Assembly: GCA_018240595.1 (NCBI GenBank) | Contig: JAFEFL010000055.1 | Location: forward strand, 62,001-126,000 | Reading direction: 5' to 3' | DNA: 64,000 nucleotides | DNA from: Pseudomonadota bacterium | GTDB lineage: Bacteria; Pseudomonadota; Alphaproteobacteria; Rhizobiales; Xanthobacteraceae | Shown: positions 43,469 to 51,555 of the stretch, piece by piece | Layout: each line of letters opens with the position of its first letter | Numbering within the stretch: position 1 is the stretch's first letter | Translations under genes and position numbers: made by a program | Notes under the pieces: model-generated | Told to the model about the DNA's origin: nothing | Databases searched by the model: none | What the model saw: the letters and a program-made list of their open reading frames with translations, nothing else

Positions 43469-44746
43469 TTACCCGAGTTCCAACGACACGTCAGACGCGG
43501 CGGCGGCCTGCGATCCGCGCCGCGCCGCGAAGCGGCCGAGCTTGCCGTCGGCGCGCTTGTTGCGCTCGGCCCAGCGCGTCCGCGCTGCTTCGCTGCCCGA
43601 CTCCTCGTCGGCGGCGACGAAGCGGTTACGGCCGGCGTTCTTGGCGCGATAAAGCGCCTCGTCGGCGCGCAGCAGCAGCGAGTCGAGCGTCGCTTCGACG
43701 CGATACGTGGTCGCCAGCCCGCTGCTCACCGTGGCGCCGACCGCGACATCGTCGATCACGAGACCGGCGTCCTGAAAATTGACGCGCAGGCGCTCGGCGA
43801 CGATGCCCGCGTCCTCCATGGCCTCCGGCACCATGGCGACGAATTCCTCGCCGCCGAGCCGGCCGACAAGATCGCTGGCGCGTGTCGAATCCTGCAGCAC
43901 CTTGGCGAAAACCTTGAGCGCGGCATCGCCGACGGCATGGCCGAAACGGTCGTTGATCGACTTGAACCTGTCGAGATCGAACATCAGCAGCGTCACCGGC
44001 TCGCCGCGTGCGCTTTGCGCAGCGTGCATCTTGCACGCCGCCTCGAGGAAGGCGCCGCGATTGAGCAGGCCGGTCAGATGATCGGTGGTCGCGGCCTTGC
44101 GATAGTAATGGACGTGCCGATCCTTGACCATCAGCAGCACGATGAACGCGGTGCCGACGGTGTAAATCATGGTCTCGATGGCGAAAACCGCCTGCCAGCG
44201 CGTGGCGAAAACCTCGGGGTACCAGGCCCGCAGTCCGAGCGGCATCAGAAAGATGCCGGCGTGGAGCAGCGGCACGGCGATCGTGGCGGTCCGCGAATAG
44301 AGCGACTTGCGCCGCTCGCGCCCCAATTCGAACGCCATGAAGAAGGTGTAGAGCGCGACAATGCTGATGGCGAGCACCACGCGATGCGAACTGCCCTCTT
44401 CGAGCCCCGGCCACTGCGTCAGCACCAGCCAGCCGCCGGCGCCGGCGAGCGAAAACGACAGCCGCATCTCGCGGCCGTAGAACAGCCGCAAGCCGTTCCA
44501 GAACATGCCGCAGGCGGCGAAGATCATCGCCTCGGAATAGACCGGCGGCACCTTGATGATCTGGTCCGGCGCGCTCCACAGCGAAATCGCCGCGGCGCCG
44601 ATCAAATAGGCGGAGCCCCACCAGGCCAGTGCGGCGATGTCACGCTGCTTGACCCAGTTGATGATGAGAAAGATGCCCAGAAAACTGGCAATGCAGACGG
44701 ACGCGAAGATCAGGGTCGGGAAGTCCAAAGCGGCCGCTTGGGTCAT
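43469..44746 (-). CDS. Membrane GGDEF diguanylate cyclase with I-site
   Basis: 425 residues from MTQAAALDFPTL; upstream in-frame starts exist (one at 44821 after TGAGGG). Six or seven hydrophobic segments in the first 220 residues, then a GGDEF domain with active-site GGEEF (VGRLGGEEFVAM). RASD sits five residues before GGEEF, matching the RxxD inhibitory site for c-di-GMP feedback. C-terminal 60 residues are Ala/Arg-rich and probably disordered. Expected to make c-di-GMP at the inner membrane. Confidence 0.9.
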   Translation of the reverse strand: MTQAAALDFPTLIFASVCIASFLGIFLIINWVKQRDIAALAWWGSAYLIGAAAISLWSAPDQIIKVPPVYSEAMIFAACGMFWNGLRLFYGREMRLSFSLAGAGGWLVLTQWPGLEEGSSHRVVLAISIVALYTFFMAFELGRERRKSLYSRTATIAVPLLHAGIFLMPLGLRAWYPEVFATRWQAVFAIETMIYTVGTAFIVLLMVKDRHVHYYRKAATTDHLTGLLNRGAFLEAACKMHAAQSARGEPVTLLMFDLDRFKSINDRFGHAVGDAALKVFAKVLQDSTRASDLVGRLGGEEFVAMVPEAMEDAGIVAERLRVNFQDAGLVIDDVAVGATVSSGLATTYRVEATLDSLLLRADEALYRAKNAGRNRFVAADEESGSEAARTRWAERNKRADGKLGRFAARRGSQAAAASDVSLELG

Positions 44747-44952
44747 AGTTTGATCGTGGGTGAGAGAATAACGAACGTTCACCTTCGCAGCGTTGACGAA
44801 CGCTAACCACTCCCCGACCATAACCCTCAGATGATGCGAAAGATTTGAAGCCTTCGACAGGCTTTGACGCAACAGCGCGGCGAATTCGATTCAAATTGGC
44901 GGCGCTTGCCTTGCTTCGGCGCGGACGAAAACGGCCGGCGCTGGCGGCCGCG

Positions 44953-46173
44953 CTAGGCGCTCGCCGGCAGGTTGGACCAGCCGCGGCGGTCGATGACATC
45001 CGCAGCCGCCGCGCTGTCCATGGCGCCGGTCGCGGAGCTTGCGACGCGATTGCGGCCCTTCTCCTTGGCGCGATAGAGCGCCCGGTCCGCCGCTGCCATC
45101 AGCACCGCCAGCGTCGCGGTCGCCTCGCCTTGCAGCGCCACGCCGATGCTGACGGTCGGCGCAACATCATCGGCCTGCTCCGCGAGCGCAAACTCGCGGC
45201 GCACGCGGTCGGCGACGGCGCGCGCTTCGTCGAGATCGCCGACGCGGATCGCCGCAGCGAACTCCTCGCCGCCGATACGGCCAAACAAGGCCGCCGGGCC
45301 CAATGTGCGGGTGGCCGTCGCCGCGAAATTCACCAGCACCGCATCGCCGGCGGCATGGCCGAGGCGATCATTGATCGCCTTGAAGTGGTCGAGATCGAAC
45401 AACAGCACCGCCAGGGCGCCGCCGTCGCCATGCCGCTGCCTAAGCAGCCGCTGGGCGCGGGTGAAAAAGGCCCGGCGATTGGCGACGCCGGTCAGCGCAT
45501 CGACCAGCGCTGCGGTCTTGTGCCGCAATTCGCTGCGCTCCTTGGTCATGTTGAGCAACAGGAAGGCCAGAACGACGGCGAACAGCAGCGAGCCGAAGGC
45601 CAGCAGCGGATAGAGCGCGCTGGCGGTCAGGTGATTGTCGCCGGGCGCCTGCGGCATCAGCAAGGTCAGCGGCACGCGCGCCAGCATCAGGCTGCCATAG
45701 CCGATCAGCGTGGCGCTGGTCGGCATGCGCGACATCAGCGGTTCGGCGCGGCCGCGCCAGATCTCGCCCGCGGCGACGAGAGCAATAACGCCCGCCAGCG
45801 TCGAAGCGATCACGGTGCGCAGATTGATGTCGGCGAGAATGGCGGGAACGGAGCAACTGGCGAGCCAGAGCGCCGGCGCGACGGCGACCAGCGCAGCGCG
45901 CAGGCTTCGGCCGTCGAACTGGCGGGCGCCGAGCCAGAGAAGACCGAGGCCCCCCAGCACCAGCGCGTTGGCGAACTGGATCGACAGCCAGTCCGGCACC
46001 GTGCCGCGCACCGCGCCCAGCACCATGCCGACGGCGCACAGCACGAAAGCCGATCCCCACGTCAGCGGCGCGCGCACGGCGCGGTTCTGCAATCCGGCGA
46101 AGATCAGCAGCCCGCCGAGCACCGCGGTGACGAACACGGTCACGACCGCCAAAGTGGGAATGTCTAGCCGCAT
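44953..46173 (-). CDS. Membrane GGDEF diguanylate cyclase without I-site
   Basis: 406 residues from MRLDIPTLAVVT. Same plan as the next gene downstream: several N-terminal helices, then GGDEF with intact GGEEF (FGRIGGEEFAAA). The five-residue-upstream RxxD position reads GPAA, so the product-inhibition site is missing. Tandem, same strand, about 200 bases between the two, suggesting an old duplication with diverged sensors. Confidence 0.9.
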   Translation of the reverse strand: MRLDIPTLAVVTVFVTAVLGGLLIFAGLQNRAVRAPLTWGSAFVLCAVGMVLGAVRGTVPDWLSIQFANALVLGGLGLLWLGARQFDGRSLRAALVAVAPALWLASCSVPAILADINLRTVIASTLAGVIALVAAGEIWRGRAEPLMSRMPTSATLIGYGSLMLARVPLTLLMPQAPGDNHLTASALYPLLAFGSLLFAVVLAFLLLNMTKERSELRHKTAALVDALTGVANRRAFFTRAQRLLRQRHGDGGALAVLLFDLDHFKAINDRLGHAAGDAVLVNFAATATRTLGPAALFGRIGGEEFAAAIRVGDLDEARAVADRVRREFALAEQADDVAPTVSIGVALQGEATATLAVLMAAADRALYRAKEKGRNRVASSATGAMDSAAAADVIDRRGWSNLPASA

Positions 46174-46320
46174 GGTTCCACCGCACCTACCCCGCGCTCG
46201 ATTTAAGCGGCCGACCGTTTGAGGGTAGTTATTACGCACCACTTTTGTGCGCGGCAGCATTGCGGATCGGTAAACGCAATTCCGAGAATACGCTGCAGAA
46301 CTTGCGCCATCCGAAAAAGA

Positions 46321-46346
46321 AAAGAGCGCGCCGAAGCGCGCTCTTT
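46321..46346 (-). terminator. Terminator of rplM-rpsI
   Basis: 11-base-pair stem (46321-46331 with 46336-46346), CGAA loop, then TTTCTTTTTC on the minus strand; 23 bases after the rpsI stop. Confidence 0.9.
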
Positions 46347-46369
46347 GGATTCGTTCGAAGGTACTTTGC

Positions 46370-46846
46370 TTAGCGCTTCGAGAACTGGAACGAACGGCGG
46401 GCCTTGGCCTTGCCGTACTTCTTACGCTCGACCACGCGCGAGTCGCGGGTGAGGAAGCCGCCGCGCTTCAAGACGCTGCGCAGATCCGGTTCGAAATAGG
46501 TCAGCGCCTTGGCGATGCCATGACGCACGGCGCCGGCCTGACCCGACAGACCGCCGCCCGACACGGTGCAGACGACGTCGAACTGGGTCGAGCGGTTGGC
46601 GGCGACCAGCGGCTGCTGGATCAGCATGCGCAGCACCGGACGCGCGAAGAACACTTCGATCGTGCGGGTGTTGACGGTGATCTTGCCGGAGCCGGGCTTG
46701 ATCCAGACGCGGGCAACCGCGTTCTTGCGCTTGCCGGTGGCGTAGGCGCGGCCCTGCTTGTCGACCTTCTTCTCGTAGGTCGGGGCATCCGCGGCGGCCG
46801 GCTTGAGCTGCGCCAGGCCTTCCATTGACTGTACGGTCTCGGCCAC
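46370..46846 (-). CDS. rpsI: 30S ribosomal protein S9
   Basis: 158 residues with a 30-residue N-terminal extension typical of alphaproteobacteria, then the S9 core ([37 protein letters not shown]) and the basic tail RRSFQFSKR that reaches the P-site tRNA. Two bases after rplM. Confidence 0.98.
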   Translation of the reverse strand: MAETVQSMEGLAQLKPAAADAPTYEKKVDKQGRAYATGKRKNAVARVWIKPGSGKITVNTRTIEVFFARPVLRMLIQQPLVAANRSTQFDVVCTVSGGGLSGQAGAVRHGIAKALTYFEPDLRSVLKRGGFLTRDSRVVERKKYGKAKARRSFQFSKR

Positions 46847-46848
46847 GA

Positions 46849-47316
46849 TCAGGCACTCCTCACGTTCTTGCGGTTCATCGCGGCGACATCGAGCTTCTCG
46901 GGCTTCTGCGCCTCATGCGGATGTTCGGCGCCCGGATAGACGCGGAGATTGCCGAACTGCACGCGGCCCAGCGGCCCGCGCGGCAGCATGCGCTGCACGG
47001 CCTTCTCGACGACGCGCTCGGGGAAACGGCCGTCCATGATCTGCTTGGCCGAACGTTCCTTGATGCCGCCGATGAAACCGGTGTGGTGGTGATAGACCTT
47101 CTGATCGCGCTTGCGGCCAGTGAACACGACCTTCGACGCGTTGATGATGATGACGTTGTCGCCATCATCGACATGCGGGGTGTAGCTCGCCTTGTGCTTG
47201 CCGCGCAGGCGCATGGCGACGATCGAGGCGAGCCGGCCGACGATCAGCCCGGAGGCGTCGATCAGCAGCCACTTCTTCTCGATGTCGGCGGCTTTGGCCG
47301 ACTGGGTGGTCTTCAT
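46849..47316 (-). CDS. rplM: 50S ribosomal protein L13
   Basis: 155 residues from [20 protein letters not shown]; a longer frame upstream is not conserved. Core signatures: [38 protein letters not shown] and [20 protein letters not shown]. In many bacteria L13 represses its own rplM-rpsI mRNA through the leader; the leader here is about 100 bases. Confidence 0.98.
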   Translation of the reverse strand: MKTTQSAKAADIEKKWLLIDASGLIVGRLASIVAMRLRGKHKASYTPHVDDGDNVIIINASKVVFTGRKRDQKVYHHHTGFIGGIKERSAKQIMDGRFPERVVEKAVQRMLPRGPLGRVQFGNLRVYPGAEHPHEAQKPEKLDVAAMNRKNVRSA

Positions 47317-47423
47317 GACAAATCCCAAAGAGTGAAAAATCCAAGAGAAAAGGCGCGGAAACGAACCGCGCCAGCGTGGGCAGGTGTGTAAACGAGCGCC
47401 CGTCACCCGTCAACGCCACCAAG

Positions 47424-47477
47424 AGAATATTACTTTAATTAAATCAATAGTTTGAAAGAATGGTATAAAACTACCAT
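47424..47477. promoter_or_regulatory. AT-rich patch with dyad upstream of rplM
   Basis: About 50 bases of unusually AT-rich DNA in a very GC-rich neighbourhood, ending in the inverted repeat ATGGTA-N6-TACCAT (47460-47477). It lies between the thioesterase stop and the rplM leader. It may combine a weak terminator with an UP-element-like rplM promoter; I could not fix a -35/-10 pair. Confidence 0.35.
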
Positions 47478-47484
47478 CGTCCAA

Positions 47485-47919
47485 TCACTTCTGAACCGGC
47501 AACGAATAGGTCGAGGTGACATGGGCGACCGGCTCGTCCTCCTGGCCGTCGGTGTAGAGCCAGACCTCCCCGACCGCGAGGCGCTTGCCCACCTTCATCA
47601 GTTTGGCATGGGCGATCAGGTCGGCCTGGCCCGGCTTGCGCAGGAAATTGATGTTGAGATTGGTGGTCACCGCCAAAGGCTGTGGCCCGACCGCCGAGAA
47701 CACCGCGACATACATGGCGAAATCGGCGAGCTCCATCATGGTCGGCCCGGAAATGGTGCCGCCGGGGCGCAGGTGGTTCTCGCGAAACGCCTTGCGCACG
47801 CGAATATCGGCAAAATCGACTCGCTCGATGGTCAGCCCGCTTCCGGGGAAGAAGGCCTGCGGAAATTCCTTTTCCAGCAGCACGCCGATTTCCTCGGCGC
47901 TCATCACCGACGCGCGCAT
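47485..47919 (-). CDS. PaaI-type hotdog thioesterase
   Basis: 144 residues from an ATG with AGGTGGGGG upstream. Hotdog fold pattern: NHLRPGGTISGPTMMELADF (His and Gly-Gly turn plus the central helix with Glu/Asp), then NLNINFLRKP and AHAKLMKVGKRLAVGEVWLY. Members hydrolyse acyl- or aryl-CoA. Distinct from the FlK-like hotdog protein in the nuo operon. Confidence 0.88.
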   Translation of the reverse strand: MRASVMSAEEIGVLLEKEFPQAFFPGSGLTIERVDFADIRVRKAFRENHLRPGGTISGPTMMELADFAMYVAVFSAVGPQPLAVTTNLNINFLRKPGQADLIAHAKLMKVGKRLAVGEVWLYTDGQEDEPVAHVTSTYSLPVQK

Positions 47920-47936
47920 GTATCTAGCCCCCACCT

Positions 47937-48082
47937 GTCATGGCCGGGCATTAGCCCGTCGAAAGACGGGCGTAAACGCCCTTATGACCCGGCCATCCCG
48001 ATCATAGGGCACAACGCATCGGCAACATATCAAATGCTGTACGTCCCTAAGCGAGATGGCCGGGTCAAGCCCGGCCATGACA
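47937..48082. repeat. Nested palindromic element with TGTCATGGCCGGGC ends
   Basis: Outer 14-base perfect inverted repeat (47937-47950 with 48069-48082) enclosing further palindromes: GCCCGTC-gaaa-GACGGGC (47954-47971), TGGCCGGG/CCCGGCCA (47941-47995) and ATGGCCGGG/CCCGGCCAT (48056-48078). Intergenic; no reading frame. Confidence 0.85.
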
Positions 48083-48098
48083 GCAGGTGCGCGCGCCC

Positions 48099-48470
48099 TT
48101 ACTCTCTCCCGTACACCTCGCGCAGTTCGTCCTTGGCCTTCTGCAGCCGGGCCTTGCGCGTCTTCGACAGACCCTTGCCGGCGCGATTGATATAGAAAGT
48201 CAGCATCGACATCGCCGAACGGTACGGATCGGACTTGCGGCGCTTGCTGCGATCGGCCGACCGCTTCAGCGACAGCGCGATCTGGCGCGGCGTCGATTTC
48301 TTGAACACGCCCTCTTCCAGCGTCAGCGCGTCGCTCTCGCGGGTCACGCGCTGCGACCAGCGCCGTCCGCCGCGCGCCTTGGTCTTGGAACGAGCCGTGC
48401 GGCGGCGGGTTGTCGAGGACTTGTGCGACGTCTTGTGCGCTGCCCTGCGGATCTTCGCGGTTCTGGCCAT
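48099..48470 (-). CDS. DUF3175 small basic protein
   Basis: 123 residues, very Arg/Lys-rich. The first 35 residues are a disordered basic tail; the core (RRWSQRVTRESDALTLEEGV, RQIALSLKRSADRS, YRSAMSMLTFYINRAGKGL) matches DUF3175 as I know it. The charge suggests nucleic-acid binding, but function is unknown. Start chosen at MARTAKIRRAAH. Confidence 0.85.
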   Translation of the reverse strand: MARTAKIRRAAHKTSHKSSTTRRRTARSKTKARGGRRWSQRVTRESDALTLEEGVFKKSTPRQIALSLKRSADRSKRRKSDPYRSAMSMLTFYINRAGKGLSKTRKARLQKAKDELREVYGRE

Positions 48471-48582
48471 GACCGGTATCTCCTGCCCTCCAACGTCCGC
48501 GCGAAATCCCCGTTCCGCCGCGCCTTTGCAGGCGGCTGTCATGAGACTATCTTGAGCGCAGCGCCGAACCGGGAACCCCGCG

Positions 48583-49404
48583 ATGAATGTCGAAACCGCC
48601 CGCGATATCGACAAGGCCGCCGTGCTGCTGATCGAGCGCGACGGCCCGGTCGCCATTCTGACGCTGAACCGGCCGCAGGCGCGCAACTCGCTGTCGGAAG
48701 GTTTGCTGATTGCGCTATCCGAAGCCTGGACCGCGATCGCCGCCGACGCCTCCGTCCGCGCCGTGGTGCTCACCGCCAACGGCCCCGCCTTCTCCGCCGG
48801 CCACGACATGAAGGAACTGACGGCGCGCCGCGCCGATGCCGACGGCGGCCGCGCCTATTTCCACCAGATCATGACCATCTGCAGCGCCATGATGCAGCAG
48901 ATCGTCAACCTGCCGAAGCCGGTGATCGCCGCCGTGCAGGGCGTCGCTACGGCGGCCGGCTGCCAGCTCGTGGCGAGCTGCGATCTCGCCATCGCCTCCG
49001 ATGCCGCGAGGTTCGCTACCCCGGGCGTCGATATCGGCCTGTTCTGCTCGACGCCGATGGTGGCGCTGTCGCGCAACGTGTCGCGCAAACATGCCATGGA
49101 GATGCTGCTCACCGGCGACATGGTGCCGGCCGCACGCGCCGCCGAGATCGGTCTCGTCAACCGCGTCGTGCCGGCCGGCAACGAGCGTGCCGAGGCCGTC
49201 GCGCTCGCCAAAAAGATCGCGTCGAAGTCGGCGTACACGCTCAAAGTGGGCAAGGAAGCGTTCTACCGTCAGGCCGAATTGGGCCTGTCGGCGGCCTATG
49301 CCTACACCGCCGAAGTGATGACCGAGAACATGATGGCGCGCGACGCCGAAGAAGGCATCTGCGCCTTCATCGAGAAGCGCAAACCGACCTGGGAGGACCG
49401 CTGA
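48583..49404 (+). CDS. Enoyl-CoA hydratase/isomerase family protein
   Basis: 273-residue crotonase fold. Oxyanion-hole segments FSAGHDMKEL and GVATAAGCQLVASCDLAIA are present. The position of the first catalytic Glu of classical hydratases is not clearly kept, while GLFCSTPMVALSRNV is typical of ECHDC3-like proteins, so the exact reaction is open. Overlaps a small membrane-protein gene by one base. Confidence 0.88.
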   Translation: MNVETARDIDKAAVLLIERDGPVAILTLNRPQARNSLSEGLLIALSEAWTAIAADASVRAVVLTANGPAFSAGHDMKELTARRADADGGRAYFHQIMTICSAMMQQIVNLPKPVIAAVQGVATAAGCQLVASCDLAIASDAARFATPGVDIGLFCSTPMVALSRNVSRKHAMEMLLTGDMVPAARAAEIGLVNRVVPAGNERAEAVALAKKIASKSAYTLKVGKEAFYRQAELGLSAAYAYTAEVMTENMMARDAEEGICAFIEKRKPTWEDR

Positions 49405-49634
49405 TGGCCGCACTCGCAGTCAGTTTCTCGCCCGACCGCACCGCCTTGCTGCGCGGCCTTGTCGCCGGGCTCGCCTGGGGCCTCGTCATGGCCGCGGGCC
49501 TGCTCGGCATGGCCTATGCGCAATGCGGCCTCAGCTGCGACCTCGATGTCGCGACGACGACCGCGATCTGCGTCGCCACGGGCCTGGTCGCGATCGGCCC
49601 GCTGGCGGCGCTCGCCCGCCGTCCGGCGCGCTAG
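49404..49634 (+). CDS. Small two-helix membrane protein
   Basis: 76 residues. The start shares one base with the upstream stop (TGATG), so it is coupled to the crotonase gene. Two hydrophobic helices (GLVAGLAWGLVMAAGLLGMA and TTAICVATGLVAIGPLAAL) flank a short loop with two cysteines (QCGLSCDL). No family recognised. Confidence 0.65.
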   Translation: MAALAVSFSPDRTALLRGLVAGLAWGLVMAAGLLGMAYAQCGLSCDLDVATTTAICVATGLVAIGPLAALARRPAR

Positions 49635-49726
49635 GCGATCCGGTCAAATTTCTTCAATTGCGGACGCGGCCGGTTTGAGGTGTTTATAAGCGCCATAGAA
49701 CCGGCCCTGCCCTCAGAGAGGAAATT

Positions 49727-49951
49727 ATGACCCGCATCATTCTCGCCGCCTTGGTCCTGTCGCCGCTGGCGTTCACCGCTGCCTCGGCACAGGATTTCAC
49801 CGCCGAACAGCGCGCCGCCTGCAAGGGCGATTACGAGAGCTTCTGCAAGGGCACCATGCCGGGCGGCGGCCGCGTCCTCGCCTGCCTCTCCAAGAACAAC
49901 GACAAGCTGTCGGCCGCCTGCAAGAAGGTCGTCGCCGACGCCAAGAAATAA
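49727..49951 (+). CDS. Small secreted Cys-rich GLG1-like repeat protein
   Basis: 74 residues. Signal peptide ends near ASA-QDF. The mature 50 residues hold four cysteines (RAACKGDYESFCKGTMPGGG, RVLACLSKN, SAACKKVV) in the spacing of a single Cys-rich GLG1/Golgi-apparatus-protein repeat, which is common as a small periplasmic protein in rhizobia. Role unknown. Confidence 0.8.
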   Translation: MTRIILAALVLSPLAFTAASAQDFTAEQRAACKGDYESFCKGTMPGGGRVLACLSKNNDKLSAACKKVVADAKK

Positions 49952-50053
49952 AGCTGATGCCGTTCACGGCGGCTTGATCCGGGCCGCCCTTTGCGCTGGC
50001 GTTTGGCGTGCCTAACTATGGCACCCTTGCGCGACCCAGAGGGCGGCCTTCCC

Positions 50054-50689
50054 ATGAACAATGCCTCGATCGTCTTCACCCCCGCCGTACAGAAGGCGCA
50101 GGCCGAGCGCGGCTCGGCGCGCGCCTATGCGGATCGGGTCGCCGAGGGCTTCCCCGACACGGTGACGCCGGAGCTCGCCGCCTTCATCGCCGAGCAGGAC
50201 ACGGCGTTTCTCGCCACCGCCACCAGGGACGGCGCGCCTTATATCCAGCACCGCGGCGGGCCGAAGGGCTTCATCAAGGTCATTGACGAGAAGACTTTGG
50301 GCTTTGCCGACTATCGCGGCAACCGCCAGTACATCACGCTCGCCAATCTGAGCGAGAACGATCGCGCTTATCTGTTCCTGCTCGATCCGGCGCGCCGCCA
50401 GCGCATCAAGATCTGGGGCCACGCCCGCATCGTCGAGAACGACGCGGCGCTGGTCGAGAAATTGTTCGATGCCGGCTACAAGGCCAAGCCCGAACGCGCC
50501 ATCCTGTTCACGGTGGACGCCTGGGACGTGAACTGCTCGCAGCACATCGTCACGCGCTTCACCGAAGCGGAAATCGCCGAGGCCATGGGCGGCGTCAGCC
50601 GCAAGATTGCCGAGCTCGAGGTCGAGAACGCGCGGCTCAAGGCGCTGTTGGCGCAAGCCGGGAAAACAACCGCCGACCCGTCATCCTGA
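50054..50689 (+). CDS. Pyridoxamine 5'-phosphate oxidase-fold flavin-binding protein
   Basis: 211 residues from MNNASIVFTPAV, with an AGAGGGCGG motif upstream; an in-frame ATG 12 codons earlier is less likely. Split-barrel FMN-binding fold: FIAEQDTAFLATATRDGAPY, IQHRGGPKGFIKV, DYRGNRQYITLANLSEND, and KIWGHARIV. The C-terminus is a short coiled coil (RKIAELEVENARLKALL). Substrate unknown. Confidence 0.86.
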   Translation: MNNASIVFTPAVQKAQAERGSARAYADRVAEGFPDTVTPELAAFIAEQDTAFLATATRDGAPYIQHRGGPKGFIKVIDEKTLGFADYRGNRQYITLANLSENDRAYLFLLDPARRQRIKIWGHARIVENDAALVEKLFDAGYKAKPERAILFTVDAWDVNCSQHIVTRFTEAEIAEAMGGVSRKIAELEVENARLKALLAQAGKTTADPSS

Positions 50690-50708
50690 GGTGCCCGCGT
50701 GGCAAGGA

Positions 50709-50794
50709 TGTCATGCCCCGCGAAGGCGGGGCATCCAGCCCTTCACTTGCTGAAAAACCAAGAGCTGGATCGTCCGCCTGCGCGGACAATGACA
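50709..50794. repeat. Nested palindromic element with TGTCAT ends
   Basis: Left arm 50709-50738 (with inner CCCCGC-GAAG-GCGGGG) and right arm 50765-50794 are imperfect inverted copies beginning and ending TGTCAT/ATGACA and meeting at ATCCAG/CTGGAT. Same family as the elements at 47937 and 52849. Confidence 0.8.
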
Positions 50795-50832
50795 GAAAGG
50801 ATCGCACCTCAGGGTGACGGATTCCGATCGAG

Positions 50833-51393
50833 ATGTGCTATCGCTACGGCATGAACCACGACGCCTACCCCGACACGTATATCCGCGGCATCCTCAACAC
50901 CGTGAAGACCATCGCCATGGTCGGCTTTTCGCCGAACACAGTGCGGCCGAGCTACTTCGTCTTCAAGTATCTCACCGAGCGCGGCTTCAACGTGATCCCG
51001 ATCAATCCGGGCCATGCCGGCAAGGAATTCCTCGGCTGCAAGTGCTACGCCACGCTCGGCGACGTGCCCGAGCCGATCGACATGGTCGACATCTTCCGCG
51101 CGCCGCCATTCGTCACGCCGATCGTCGAGGAAGCGCTCAAGCTGAGCCCGAAGCCGCAAGTGATCTGGATGCAGCTCACCGTCCGCAACGACGAAGCGGC
51201 GGCGCTGGCCGAAGCCGCCGGCCTAAAGGTCGTGATGGACCGCTGCCCCAAGATCGAATACGGCCGGCTGTCCTCGGAGATCTCCTGGATGGGCATCAAC
51301 TCACGCACGCTGTCGAACAAGCGCGCGCAGAATCTCGGCGGCGGCTTCCAGCGCATGGGGCTCAACCAGGCCGGCGGGAAAAAGAACGACTAG
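50833..51393 (+). CDS. CoA-binding domain protein (YccU-like)
   Basis: 186 residues; a start at the second Met (50851) is equally possible. Rossmann-like CoA-binding fold: IAMVGFSPNTVRPSYFVFKY, NVIPINPGHAGKEFLGCKCY, VDIFRAPP, VIWMQLTVRNDEAAALAEAA and VVMDRCPKIEYGRL, all matching E. coli YccU. Usually a stand-alone CoA-binding protein of unknown role. The C-terminal 40 residues are extra. Confidence 0.9.
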   Translation: MCYRYGMNHDAYPDTYIRGILNTVKTIAMVGFSPNTVRPSYFVFKYLTERGFNVIPINPGHAGKEFLGCKCYATLGDVPEPIDMVDIFRAPPFVTPIVEEALKLSPKPQVIWMQLTVRNDEAAALAEAAGLKVVMDRCPKIEYGRLSSEISWMGINSRTLSNKRAQNLGGGFQRMGLNQAGGKKND

Positions 51394-51555
51394 GCGGACC
51401 GCAGCCGCCGAAACGATTTTCCTTCCGGCGATACCGTTAAGGGCGTTTTCGCCTCGCCTGCGCCCAGCCTTGACGCCCGGCCCATCGCCCCCGTTTAATC
51501 CCGCCCAATTTGCCGGCGAGCCGCCGGCCGCACCCAAGCCCCGCGAGGAAATCCC

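Noticed and set aside
48099..48470. DUF3175 protein considered as a histone-like H1 homologue
   Set aside because: Basic tail is similar in composition only; the core matches DUF3175, not an AK-repeat H1-like protein.
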